Below, in pieces: positions 27,273-33,924 of a stretch of 64,000 nt of DNA (the stretch's first letter is position 1; each line of letters begins with the position of its first letter). Source of the DNA: Streptomyces mashuensis (GTDB lineage: Bacteria; Actinomycetota; Actinomycetes; Streptomycetales; Streptomycetaceae). The stretch is from contig NZ_BNBD01000004.1 in NCBI RefSeq assembly GCF_014654785.1, positions 62,001 to 126,000 of the forward strand, in the 5' to 3' direction. Made by a program: the position numbers and the translations under genes. The notes under the pieces are model-generated. The model did not search any database. It was not told the DNA's origin and worked only from the letters and a program-made list of their open reading frames with translations.

Positions 27273-27815
27273 ATGACAGTGACCTCGACGTCTGTGTGCA
27301 CCGGCGCCTCCACGGCCGCCGTGTACCCGTCGTTCTCCTCGTACGTACGGGCCCGCGGCCCGGTGCTCCAGCGCACCGCCCGCTCCCTGACCTCGAACCC
27401 GTGCGACGCCGAGGACCTGCTGCAGACGGCACTGACGAAGACGTACCTGGCGTGGGACCGCATCGAGGACCACCGCGCCCTGGACGGCTACGTGCGCCGC
27501 GCCCTGGTGAACACGCGCACCTCGCAGTGGCGCAAGCGCCGGGTCGACGAGTTCCCCTGCGACGAGCTCCCCGAGCGCGAGACGCGCCCGGTCGCCGACC
27601 CGGCCGAGCAGCAGGCACTGCGCGACGCGATGTGGCGCGCGGTCCACCGCCTCCCCGACCGCCAGCGCGCCATGGTCGTCCTCAGGTATTACGAGGACCT
27701 CTCCGAGTCGCAGACCGCCGAACTCCTCGGCGTCTCGGTCGGCACGGTCAAGAGCGCGGTCTCCCGAGCCCTCGGCAAACTCCGCGAGGACCCGGACCTG
27801 GCCCGCGCGGCGTAG
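27273..27815 (+). CDS. SigE-family ECF RNA polymerase sigma factor
   Basis: The protein has 180 residues, the normal length for a SigE-like ECF sigma of actinobacteria. Region 2 reads LTSNPCDAEDLLQTALTKTYLAW, with RALVNTRTSQWRKRR after it. Region 4 reads LPDRQRAMVVLRYYEDLSESQTAELLGVSVGTVKS. No anti-sigma gene follows. The upstream region contains gacaaccc and tcatacgac elements (about 27185-27205), which could be its own ECF-type promoter, but this is weak. A 30-residue membrane ORF lies convergent to it. Confidence 0.93.
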   Translation: MTVTSTSVCTGASTAAVYPSFSSYVRARGPVLQRTARSLTSNPCDAEDLLQTALTKTYLAWDRIEDHRALDGYVRRALVNTRTSQWRKRRVDEFPCDELPERETRPVADPAEQQALRDAMWRAVHRLPDRQRAMVVLRYYEDLSESQTAELLGVSVGTVKSAVSRALGKLREDPDLARAA

Positions 27816-27829
27816 GGCCCGGACCGGGC

Positions 27830-27922
27830 TCACCAGTGCGTGAGCAGGAAATACAGCACCACCAACGCCACCACCCCGACCACCAAGGGCCCCCACCCCC
27901 CGGCTCCACGCTCCGCGCCCAT
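27830..27922 (-). CDS. Tiny single-pass membrane protein (30 aa)
   Basis: An ATG at 27922 preceded by GGAGGAG opens a 30-codon frame reading MGAERGAGGWGPLVVGVVAL and ending VLYFLLTHW. One clean transmembrane helix of about 18 residues fills the C-terminal two thirds. The ribosome binding site and the hydrophobic pattern argue for a real gene. It is convergent with the ECF sigma gene. Its function is unknown. Confidence 0.55.
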   Translation of the reverse strand: MGAERGAGGWGPLVVGVVALVVLYFLLTHW

Positions 27923-28015
27923 GGCTCCTCCAGCTCACCGGACAGCCGAAACCCGCCCGGAAGCGTAGGCCCACTCCCACCGACCGGACCAGAGCCCGCC
28001 ACCCCTCCCACGCAA

Positions 28016-28045
28016 AAGGGGCGCCCCACCCCGGGGGCACCCCTT
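28016..28045 (-). terminator. Original tRNA-Ser(UGA) terminator, now left of the element
   Basis: AAGGGGCGCCCC (28016-28027) pairs with GGGGCACCCCTT (28034-28045) with one C/A mismatch and a 6-base loop. It lies just beyond the tRNA 3' remnant at attL, so before integration it ended the leftward tRNA-Ser transcript. Confidence 0.7.
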
Positions 28046-28071
28046 CTCACCTGCGGATGACGCGCAGGGCC

Positions 28072-28135
28072 GGCGGAGGCTGAGGGATTTGAACCCTCGG
28101 TGACATCGCTGCCACGACGGTTTTCAAGACCGTTC
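28072..28135 (-). repeat. attL: 3' portion of tRNA-Ser(UGA)
   Basis: These 64 bp are identical to 45114-45177. They cover the tRNA from the anticodon stem-loop to the 3' acceptor end plus two bases. The 5' part of the tRNA is missing here, so this copy is not functional. The following bases (28136 onward) are element sequence. Confidence 0.95.
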
Positions 28136-28236
28136 TGGCTTCGCGAGGAACCCGGCGATGGCCTGCAGAGACTCAAGCAACAGCTCGGCTGTGCCGTCTC
28201 TTGGCCCGCCCACAGCCCACAGCCCTCGCAATCTGA

Positions 28237-28437
28237 TCAGTTACGCCGAGCCTTGGGCCGCCAGCGCGCTGCTGCGCCACCAGCTGCCACGAACGTCGTT
28301 AGGGCCACCGCATCAGCGTAGGCGCCTGCTACATCCGCGGCCCTTGGCCACCCGAGTAGCACGATAACGATCACGGTGACCACCCACGGACGGGCAACGG
28401 GGTTTGACAGCTCCCCTGGGGTGCAGGCGAAACTCAT
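28237..28437 (-). CDS. Small two-helix membrane protein of the AICE
   Basis: The protein has 66 residues: MSFACTPGELSNPVARPW, then two hydrophobic segments (VVTVIVIVLLGW and ALTTFVAAGGAAA), then a basic tail WRPKARRN. Two consecutive ATG codons (28440 and 28437) follow an excellent TAGGAGG; the second has better spacing. It is the only gene near attL and is divergent from the GntR gene. I do not recognise the family. Possible roles are exclusion or spread functions, by position only. Confidence 0.6.
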   Translation of the reverse strand: MSFACTPGELSNPVARPWVVTVIVIVLLGWPRAADVAGAYADAVALTTFVAAGGAAARWRPKARRN

Positions 28438-28887
28438 CATGAGCCTCCTAGAGGTTCCAGGCCCGCTCAAATCGCTCTTGCCCCAAGCCTGTGCGATGTG
28501 GGCGGGCTTTCCTGTGCCCCATATTGCTGAATGGCTGACACGGGCACCAAGTTGCACTTCTTACGTAGACATCCTTGACACGGGGGGCCGCTCGCCATGC
28601 CATCGGCGGTAAAAACCAGAGGCTCAAACGGGTCCTGAGCTGGGTTTTCGAGAGCCCATAACACACGGGCACGACAATGTGACCTTACTCACCATTCCAG
28701 AGGTAGGCCCTTTGCCTCACTTAGGTACCAATTATCCCGAAAAGCGGCGTGAGCGACCTCACAGGAAATTAATAGACTGCGAAGCATTCGAATGACATTC
28801 GAGTAATCGAACACTGACGATTCGCGCATTCCGTCCACCATGAAGGCGCGCGTCTATGCTTATTCGACGGTCTAGGAAAGGAGTCGG
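28438..28887. other. Intergenic control region at the left end of the AICE
   Basis: About 450 bases with markedly lower GC than the surroundings, especially 28680-28860. It contains the divergent promoters for the small membrane protein and the GntR gene, and the TCGA-rich repeats annotated at 28781-28832. No coding frame with a start signal is apparent. Confidence 0.5.
28781..28832. promoter_or_regulatory. Repeated TTCGA-type motifs upstream of the GntR gene
   Basis: An AT-rich segment carries CATTCGAATG, CATTCGAGTA, ATCGAAC and GATTCGCG in close succession. The first is a perfect palindrome (ATTCGAAT). Their spacing near 11 bp and position 60-100 bases before the GntR start suggest operator sites for that regulator, as KorSA controls its own element. 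Confidence 0.45.
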
Positions 28888-29334
28888 GTGTCTGGCTCGA
28901 GCCCTCGCGGGACTTACCTGCGGATCGCTGAGACGCTGCGCCAGCAGCTCAATGCCGGCGAGATAGAGGAAGCCCTGCCGTCCGAAGCAGCGTTGATGCG
29001 CGCACACGCCGTCTCGCGAACGACTGTTCGTCGAGCTCTCCAGACGCTCGCCGCGGAGGGGCTGATCGAGGCCCTGCCGGGGGTCGGCTGGCAGGTCCAG
29101 GGCGGCGTGGCTACCCCGTCACTCGTCGCCCAGGTCCGCACAGAGCTGGCCGTCGGGGGGTTCCAAATTGGCGGGACGTTTCACTCAGAAGCTGCCCTCT
29201 GCGAGCGTTTCGGCGTCTCCCGTACCGCCGTCCGCAAGGCCCTGGGCCAGCTCGAAGGTGAGGGTCTGCTCGAACCCGTGCACGGCAAGGGGCGGATCGT
29301 GAAGGCTCTCCCGCCCGGGGCCGGCAACCCGTAG
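28888..29334 (+). CDS. KorSA-like regulator made of two GntR winged-helix domains
   Basis: The protein has 148 residues from GTG 28888 (GGAAAGGAGTCGG upstream). Residues 10-70 are a GntR wHTH (YLRIAETLRQQLNAG, LPSEAALMRAHAVSRTTVRRAL, GLIEALPGVGWQV). Residues 78-142 repeat the same fold (VRTELAVGGFQIGG, FHSEAALCERFGVSRTAVRKAL, GLLEPVHGKGRIV). There is no effector-binding domain. AICEs such as pSAM2 use the GntR protein KorSA to hold transfer and replication genes silent; this position and type fit, but the tandem wHTH is unusual. Confidence 0.88.
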   Translation: MSGSSPRGTYLRIAETLRQQLNAGEIEEALPSEAALMRAHAVSRTTVRRALQTLAAEGLIEALPGVGWQVQGGVATPSLVAQVRTELAVGGFQIGGTFHSEAALCERFGVSRTAVRKALGQLEGEGLLEPVHGKGRIVKALPPGAGNP

Positions 29335-29345
29335 GGTCGAGGTTC

Positions 29346-29912
29346 ATGGAACTTATCACCTGGGCCCACGAGCTTGCCGAGTCCCTGTTGGCCGAGCCGC
29401 TGCCGCGGCGGTGGGCGCACTCCTGTGGTGTGCAGGAGCGGGCCCGGGGCCTGGCTCCCGTGCTGGGTGACGACGCCGAGCTGCTGGAAGCGGCCGCCGT
29501 GCTCCACGACGTCGGCTACTCGCCGCGGCTCGTCGACACCGGCTTCCACCCCCTCGACGGCGCCCGGTTCCTCCGCAACGTCGAGCACGCCGACGAGCGT
29601 GTCGTCCGGCTCGTCGCCCATCACTCGTGCGCGCTCCTGGAGGCCGAGGAGCGCGGGCTCCGGCGGGAGCTGGAGGACGAGTTCGAGCTGGAGCGGCCGG
29701 ACCTCGTCGACGCGCTGCTGTTCTGCGACATGAACACCACACCCGACGGCCGGCCGACGAACCCGACCGACCGCGTCGCCGAGATCGTCGGCCGGTACGG
29801 TCCGGACAGTGTCGTCGGCCGCTTCATCCGGCGAGCGGAGCCCGAGATCCAAGCGGCCAGCGCGCGCGTCAACGGCAGGCTGGCCGCCGCCGGCGTCCCT
29901 CAGCCGATGTAG
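29346..29912 (+). CDS. HD-domain phosphohydrolase
   Basis: The protein has 188 residues. The metal-binding pattern of HD enzymes is visible: H in RRWAHSCGVQERA (about residue 24), HD in AAAVLHDVGYSPRLVD (about 53-54), and later HH (VRLVAHHSCALL) and a downstream Asp (LLFCDMNTTPDG). HD proteins in this size class hydrolyse nucleotides or phosphomonoesters; the substrate is unknown. It follows the GntR gene by 11 bases and overlaps the 3' end of the oppositely oriented Nudix gene by 13 bases. The combination with Nudix suggests nucleotide-metabolite handling. Confidence 0.88.
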   Translation: MELITWAHELAESLLAEPLPRRWAHSCGVQERARGLAPVLGDDAELLEAAAVLHDVGYSPRLVDTGFHPLDGARFLRNVEHADERVVRLVAHHSCALLEAEERGLRRELEDEFELERPDLVDALLFCDMNTTPDGRPTNPTDRVAEIVGRYGPDSVVGRFIRRAEPEIQAASARVNGRLAAAGVPQPM

Positions 29913-30373
29913 GGCCGTTCGCGCCGGCCGTCGAGGCCGTGGTCGATGCGGAGCCGCATGGAAGGGTGGATGTCCAGCTCATCGAGGTCCGCCGGCGGGA
30001 CCCACCGGACCTCCTTCGACTCGCTGCTGGTCCGCAGCTCACCGCCCACCGGCCGGGCGCGGAAGCAGATCGAGAACTGCTGACGGACTTCGCCGTCGTC
30101 GTACGCCATGACGTGCCCCGGGTCCGTGTAGAGGCCGCTCACCTCCAGGACCTCGACGCGAATGCCGGTCTCCTCCTCGACCTCGCGCACCACGGTGTCC
30201 GCGATGGACTCGCCGATCTCGTGGCCGCCGCCCGGCAGGGCCCACAGGTCGTTGTCCGTCTTGTGGATCAGCAGCAGTTCGCCGGCCTCGTTGCGCACCA
30301 CCGCGGTGACCGACGGGACAACGGAGTTGGCCGCCGGTGCTTTGGGGTCGTTGAAGTAGTCGGTCCGACTCAT
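29900..30373 (-). CDS. Nudix hydrolase, candidate Pif-type conjugal immunity protein
   Basis: The protein has 157 residues. The Nudix box is complete: GGGHEIGESIADTVVREVEE continuing ETGI, at about residues 47-70. It should hydrolyse a nucleoside diphosphate linked to another group. The ATG at 30373 follows TAGGAG and overlaps the stop of the HTH gene (ATGA), so the two are co-translated. In pSAM2 the immunity factor Pif carries a Nudix motif and blocks entry of a second element; this gene is a reasonable functional counterpart, by inference. Confidence 0.9.
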   Translation of the reverse strand: MSRTDYFNDPKAPAANSVVPSVTAVVRNEAGELLLIHKTDNDLWALPGGGHEIGESIADTVVREVEEETGIRVEVLEVSGLYTDPGHVMAYDDGEVRQQFSICFRARPVGGELRTSSESKEVRWVPPADLDELDIHPSMRLRIDHGLDGRRERPYIG

Positions 30374-31137
30374 GCCGCCGCTCCTAGCTCGTGGGGGCTG
30401 CGAATGGTGCGCGCCCCCTGCCAAACGCGTTCGATGCTCTCAGCGTACGAGTCGAACAGCTCGCCGCCCGGCACTCGGACCAGGTGCAACACGGGCGCGA
30501 GGTAGGCGCCGACGCCGTAGATGTGCCCGTTGGCCAGCAGTTCGTCGTCGGCTCGGTAGAGCGAGTTGTACAGGGTGGTGCAGTGCAGCCGGAACTCGAC
30601 GCCGGGTAAGCCGAACAGCGGGGCGTAGTTGATCAGCGCGTTCCGGACCTTGCTCGCCATGCCGACGCCGATGCCCTCGTCCTCGCCGCGCTGAGCGACG
30701 GCCGCGCATTCCGGGTCGCCCAGCATGAAGCGAATGGGCACGCCGTCGGCCGACTTCTCGCGGACGACCTTGAAGAACGCCGGGTCCTCGCTCAGCCAGA
30801 AGCCGGAGTAGGCGAGGACGTCGAACGAGCGCGTGGCCTTGGCGTACAGCTCCGGCCAGAACTCCCGTGGGACGACGGCCCGGTGGGGGTACAGCCGGAC
30901 CAGCTCCGCCTGCCCGGCCTCACGCACCTCGCCGGCGGTCCGTTCTTCCGGCCACAGGTACGACACGTCTCGCTTCAGCAGGTTCGCCAGGGCGTACTGC
31001 GAACGCCGGTAGGGCTTCCTGTTCTCGTTGCCGATCCATCGGTCGACCGTCTTCGGGTCGACCCCGATCTCGGCAGCCACCTGGTCGACGGTCAGGCCGC
31101 GCGCGACGATCGCGCTGCGGAGACGCTCGTTCGCCAT
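30370..31137 (-). CDS. HTH (XRE-type) regulator with DUF5919-like C-terminal domain
   Basis: The protein has 255 residues. The N-terminal HTH is RLRSAIVARGLTVDQVAAEI, then GVDPKTVDRWIGNENRKPYR. The C-terminal 160 residues (FDVLAYSGFWLSEDPAFF, GVPIRFMLGDPECAAV, VEFRLHCTTLYNSLYRADDE, NGHIYGVGAYLAPVLHL) recall the phospholipase-D-like DUF5919 domain often attached to such regulators in streptomycetes. Codon 177 is TTA (30607-30609), predicting dependence on the bldA tRNA. It is co-translated with the Nudix gene. A GGGACGT...ACGTCCC repeat (31156-31195) upstream may be its operator. Confidence 0.85.
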   Translation of the reverse strand: MANERLRSAIVARGLTVDQVAAEIGVDPKTVDRWIGNENRKPYRRSQYALANLLKRDVSYLWPEERTAGEVREAGQAELVRLYPHRAVVPREFWPELYAKATRSFDVLAYSGFWLSEDPAFFKVVREKSADGVPIRFMLGDPECAAVAQRGEDEGIGVGMASKVRNALINYAPLFGLPGVEFRLHCTTLYNSLYRADDELLANGHIYGVGAYLAPVLHLVRVPGGELFDSYAESIERVWQGARTIRSPHELGAAA

Positions 31138-31324
31138 GCCGCACTCCCTCGGCGCGGGACGTCCTGGGACGACTTGAACGGTACTGAGACGTCCCCCAAC
31201 TCGTCCATAGCATCGGTAACTTGTCGCGTTCGACCGCGGGATGCTCGTCATCGAGCAAGACGGCAACCTCTTCGAAACCAGCACCGGCACAGGGCTTGAC
31301 GCCCGCGTCCGCACGCACCCACAG

Positions 31325-31347
31325 TGAGATACATGTAGTACATGTCT
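31325..31347. promoter_or_regulatory. Near-palindromic operator before the rightward AICE operon
   Basis: The 23 bases begin GAGATACATG and end TACATGTCTC, forming a dyad with GAGA/TCTC ends and repeated TACATG cores. A further gagacatg follows at about 31358. The local GC content is low. It is the best candidate site for element-wide control of the transfer/replication operon. Confidence 0.5.
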
Positions 31348-31370
31348 CGCTCGCTGGGAGACATGCGAAA

Positions 31371-31425
31371 GCCCCGCCGTGTCGGTTCCGGAGGTGCTGG
31401 CACACCGTCCGGCCCCCGGCGGGGC
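31371..31425 (+). promoter_or_regulatory. Leader hairpin before the rightward operon
   Basis: GCCCCGCCG (31371-31379) is complementary to CGGCGGGGC (31417-31425) with a 37-base loop. It lies 32 bases before the first ATG of the operon and could attenuate expression or protect the transcript. Confidence 0.4.
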
Positions 31426-31456
31426 CTCCCACATCAGTCCTGGCTTAGGAGCACTG

Positions 31457-31822
31457 ATGCTCGACCAGCGTACGCCCCTGCCCACCCGTAAGACCGCCGT
31501 CGTGCCGTCGGCCGACGAGCTGTCGTTGACCTTGCGGAAGGTGGCGGGGTTTCTGGAGTCCATCCCCGGTCTGCCGTCGCCGTCGGTGACGGTCCACACC
31601 GGCGACGTCCTCGTCCAGTTCTCGTTCCTGCCCTCCCACGTCCTCTTCCCGGCCGTGGCCCGGGTGGCCGCCGTCATGGGCGTGACCACGCAGCTGCGGC
31701 CCATGAGTGACGGGAACTGGCACTTCGAGGCCCGAGGGCAGGCGCAGGGCCTGTGCGTCACGGTGTTCGCGGCCGTGACCATGGCCACCGACCCGGTCCG
31801 CGTCGCCTGGGGGGTGGCGTGA
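31457..31822 (+). CDS. AICE protein of unknown function
   Basis: The protein has 121 residues, starting at an ATG after TTAGGAG. It is a small soluble alpha/beta-looking protein (SLTLRKVAGFLESIPGLPSP, VTVHTGDVLVQFSFLPSH, HFEARGQAQGLCVTVFAAV). It is the first gene of the long rightward operon, so it may be an early control protein. It ends in a TGATG overlap with the next gene. I do not recognise a family. Confidence 0.75.
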   Translation: MLDQRTPLPTRKTAVVPSADELSLTLRKVAGFLESIPGLPSPSVTVHTGDVLVQFSFLPSHVLFPAVARVAAVMGVTTQLRPMSDGNWHFEARGQAQGLCVTVFAAVTMATDPVRVAWGVA

Positions 31823-31998
31823 TGCCGGCCGTTCCCAGCTACGACCGGCGGCCGCTGTGCCGGTCGGCCTCGTGCCCGCGCTGCAACCGCTCGGTCCGCG
31901 TCTCGCGGTGCCGTACGGCGGCGCGGGAGGTGTGCGGCTGGTGCGGGAACGAGTTCTCGCCGCTGGCCCGCGTCGAGCGTGCGGGGGTGCTGCGGTGA
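31822..31998 (+). CDS. Small zinc-ribbon protein
   Basis: The protein has 58 residues with two CxxC pairs (SCPRCNRSV and VCGWCGNEF) 20 residues apart plus an extra Cys at residue 13, and is highly basic. Such proteins bind zinc and often nucleic acid or a protein partner. It starts in a TGATG overlap with the preceding gene and ends in a GTGA overlap with whiB, so it is made together with both. Confidence 0.75.
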   Translation: MPAVPSYDRRPLCRSASCPRCNRSVRVSRCRTAAREVCGWCGNEFSPLARVERAGVLR

Positions 31999-32342
31999 GG
32001 CGCGCCCAGGCACCCACGATCCGCGGCACGGTCCGTCCGCACCTGCGGGTGGTCAAGGGGCCCTGGACGTCGCCGCGCAAGCGGCGGCCCGGCGGTCCCC
32101 CGGTGGCCGGCGTCGACCTGGCGGTCGTCGACGGAGCGCTCTGCCGCGGCCCGGACGCCGACCTGTTCTTCGAGGAGTCCGCGGCGGCCATCGCGCACGC
32201 CAAGGAGATCTGCAACCGCTGCCCGGTCATCGACGCCTGCCTGCGCCAGGCGCTCGACAACCGCGAGCGGTACGGCGTCTTCGGCGGCCTCACCGCGAAC
32301 GAGCGCGAGCGCCGGTTGCAGGGTAGGGAGGCCGCGGCATGA
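31995..32342 (+). CDS. WhiB-family iron-sulfur transcription factor
   Basis: The protein has 115 residues from a GTG in a GTGA overlap. Four Cys typical of Wbl proteins are present: one in DGALCRGPD and three in EICNRCPVIDACL, which ligate a [4Fe-4S] cluster. The following turn reads YGVFGGLTANERER, where the usual GVWGG has Phe for Trp. The N-terminal 40 residues are basic (HLRVVKGPWTSPRKRRPGG). Element-borne WhiB-like proteins are common and may bind host sigma factor HrdB region 4 to redirect transcription. Confidence 0.92.
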   Translation: MRRAQAPTIRGTVRPHLRVVKGPWTSPRKRRPGGPPVAGVDLAVVDGALCRGPDADLFFEESAAAIAHAKEICNRCPVIDACLRQALDNRERYGVFGGLTANERERRLQGREAAA

Positions 32343-32716
32343 ACAGCGTGAAGGGCTTCTTCCCGCCGCCGGGTGAGCGCGTCACGACCCCGGCCGTGTT
32401 CGACGCGTTCGGCAACCAGCTCTTCCCGGCCCCGCCGCCCCCGCCGCACGGCTACGGGCACCACTGCGCGGTCTGCCGCTGCGACGGTGGCCCGGCTCGC
32501 CCCCGCGAGGTGGGCCGCCTCTCGCCCGGCGCGGCCGTGGCCGTGGGCGCCGGCGGTGTGCTCGTGGTCGGCGTCGTCCTGGTCGCGCTGCTGCTGTCGG
32601 TCGCCGTGGTGGCGGCGTCGGTGGCGGTGGCCGCGCTCTCGCTGACGGTGGTGGCTGTCGTCCTGCGCTCGATCCTCAACGGTTCGCAGGCGCCGCGGCC
32701 CGTCCGACGCCGCTGA
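32339..32716 (+). CDS. spdD: SpdD-like plasmid spread protein
   Basis: The protein has 125 residues. A Pro-rich N terminus (LFPAPPPPPHGYGHHCAVC) is followed by a long Ala/Val/Leu hydrophobic region (AVAVGAGGVLVVGVVLVALL and onward) ending with VVLRSILNGSQAP. This matches SpdD proteins of Streptomyces plasmids and AICEs, membrane proteins needed for spread of the element between hyphal compartments (large pocks). It starts in an ATGA overlap with whiB. Confidence 0.85.
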   Translation: MNSVKGFFPPPGERVTTPAVFDAFGNQLFPAPPPPPHGYGHHCAVCRCDGGPARPREVGRLSPGAAVAVGAGGVLVVGVVLVALLLSVAVVAASVAVAALSLTVVAVVLRSILNGSQAPRPVRRR

Positions 32717-32822
32717 CCTGCGCTCTCTCTTCTCCTCCTCTCGCTGCTGGGCTCTGACCGCTGGTTCGTGCTGCCCGGGCCCGGCGGCGCCCTCGACCTC
32801 GACTTCACGGAGGTTGCGACCC

Positions 32823-33065
32823 ATGACCAGGACCGACCCGCGCCGCCGCATCGCCGCGCTGCAGCGCGCCCACGACGAGCTCCTGGGCGCCGCGCGCTCG
32901 GCCGTGACGGCGTACTGGGACGGCGACACGGAGCCGCTGTCCCTGCTCATCGACACCCTCGACCGCCTCGGCGCGCTGCCGGAGTACGCGCCCCAGCTCA
33001 CGGACCAGGCGCTCGACGCGCTCGCGGCCGCCGACACGCCGCTGGTGGGGAGGCGGATCGCGTGA
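32823..33065 (+). CDS. Small helical AICE protein
   Basis: The protein has 80 residues, starting at an ATG after ACGGAGG. It is almost entirely helical by composition (RIAALQRAHDELLGAARSAV, SLLIDTLDRLGALPEYAPQL) and acidic at its centre. It ends in a GTGA overlap with a zinc-ribbon gene. The function is unknown; the position before the exonuclease gene hints at replication or maintenance. Confidence 0.7.
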   Translation: MTRTDPRRRIAALQRAHDELLGAARSAVTAYWDGDTEPLSLLIDTLDRLGALPEYAPQLTDQALDALAAADTPLVGRRIA

Positions 33066-33187
33066 GCGCCCGCACCCGCTGCCGCGTCTGCGGCTGGCGC
33101 TGCCACTACCGCAAGCAGCACGCCGGCCGTCGGGCCACCCGTACGCACATCTGCCTCCCCGCCGTTGCCCTGGAGGTGGTCCAGTGA
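33062..33187 (+). CDS. 41-aa zinc-ribbon peptide
   Basis: The frame from GTG 33062 encodes a very basic peptide with Cys at CRVCGWRC and one later (HICLP), enough to bind a metal. Both ends overlap neighbouring genes by 4 bases (GTGA), which strongly supports translation despite its small size. Confidence 0.65.
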   Translation: MSARTRCRVCGWRCHYRKQHAGRRATRTHICLPAVALEVVQ

Positions 33188-33924
33188 GCGTCACCATCTG
33201 GCCGGACAGTCGTCTCGTCGCCTTCGACACCGAGACGACCGGCACCGACTGGAACTCCGACCGCATCGTCGCGGCTGCCGTCGTCGAGGTCGGCGGCGGC
33301 CAGGACACCAAGGTGACCGACTGGCTGATCAACCCCGGCGTGGTGATCCCGGCGCAAGCCACCGCCGTGCACGGCATCACTACCGAGCGCGCCCAGTTGG
33401 AGGGGCGCGTGGCGGCGGAGGCGATCGCCGAGATGACCGCGCTGCTGGTGGCCCTGCTGGTCGCCGGGCACCCGCTGGTCGTCTTCAACGCCCGCTTCGA
33501 CCTGACGATCCTCGACCGCGAGTGCCGCCGGCACGACTTGGTGCCGCTCGTCGACCACCTCCCGGGGCGCGAACTGGCGCCGGTCATAGACCCGCTGGTC
33601 ATCGACAAGCAGGTCCAGCGGTACCGCCGCGGTTCCCGCAAGCTTCCCGACCTGTGCGCGCACTGGCACGTGCAACACGACGGACCGCACTCGCCGTCCG
33701 CCGATGCCGTGGCCGCCGCCCGTCTGGCCTGGCGCCTCGGCCGCGCCTACCCGCGCCTCGGCGCCATGCAGCCCCACACCCTGCACGCGCTGCAGGTCGA
33801 GCGGGCGGCGGAACAGGCCGCCAGCCTGCAGACCTACCTGCGCCGCACCGACCCTCACGCCCACGTCGACGCCCCATGGCCGTACGTGCCGCACGACGGC
33901 GCCCCCGAAGGGACCACACGATGA
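33184..33924 (+). CDS. DEDDh 3'-5' exonuclease (DnaQ/RNase T family)
   Basis: The protein has 246 residues. Exo I is LVAFDTETTGTDW (the D and E metal ligands), Exo II is LVVFNARFDLTILDRE, and Exo III is HSPSADAVAAARL with His and Asp, so all DEDDh residues are present. The C-terminal third is helical with no recognised domain. It begins in a GTGA overlap and ends in an ATGA overlap with the clamp-like gene, making tight co-production likely. A proofreading role beside the element's Prim-Pol is plausible; a role in degrading incoming or recombination DNA is also possible. Confidence 0.92.
   Translation: MSVTIWPDSRLVAFDTETTGTDWNSDRIVAAAVVEVGGGQDTKVTDWLINPGVVIPAQATAVHGITTERAQLEGRVAAEAIAEMTALLVALLVAGHPLVVFNARFDLTILDRECRRHDLVPLVDHLPGRELAPVIDPLVIDKQVQRYRRGSRKLPDLCAHWHVQHDGPHSPSADAVAAARLAWRLGRAYPRLGAMQPHTLHALQVERAAEQAASLQTYLRRTDPHAHVDAPWPYVPHDGAPEGTTR

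Larger units (their letters stand above)
31138..31456. other. Divergent control region of the AICE
   Basis: About 320 bases between the leftward HTH/Nudix unit and the long rightward operon. It contains GGGACGT (31156-31162) with ACGTCCC (31189-31195), the near-palindrome at 31325-31347, and a long-range hairpin (31371-31425) in the leader of the rightward operon. No gene is seen. Confidence 0.5.

Noticed and set aside
28072..28135. A second functional tRNA-Ser(UGA) gene at attL
   Set aside because: Only the 3' portion from the anticodon arm is present; the 5' acceptor strand and D-arm are missing.
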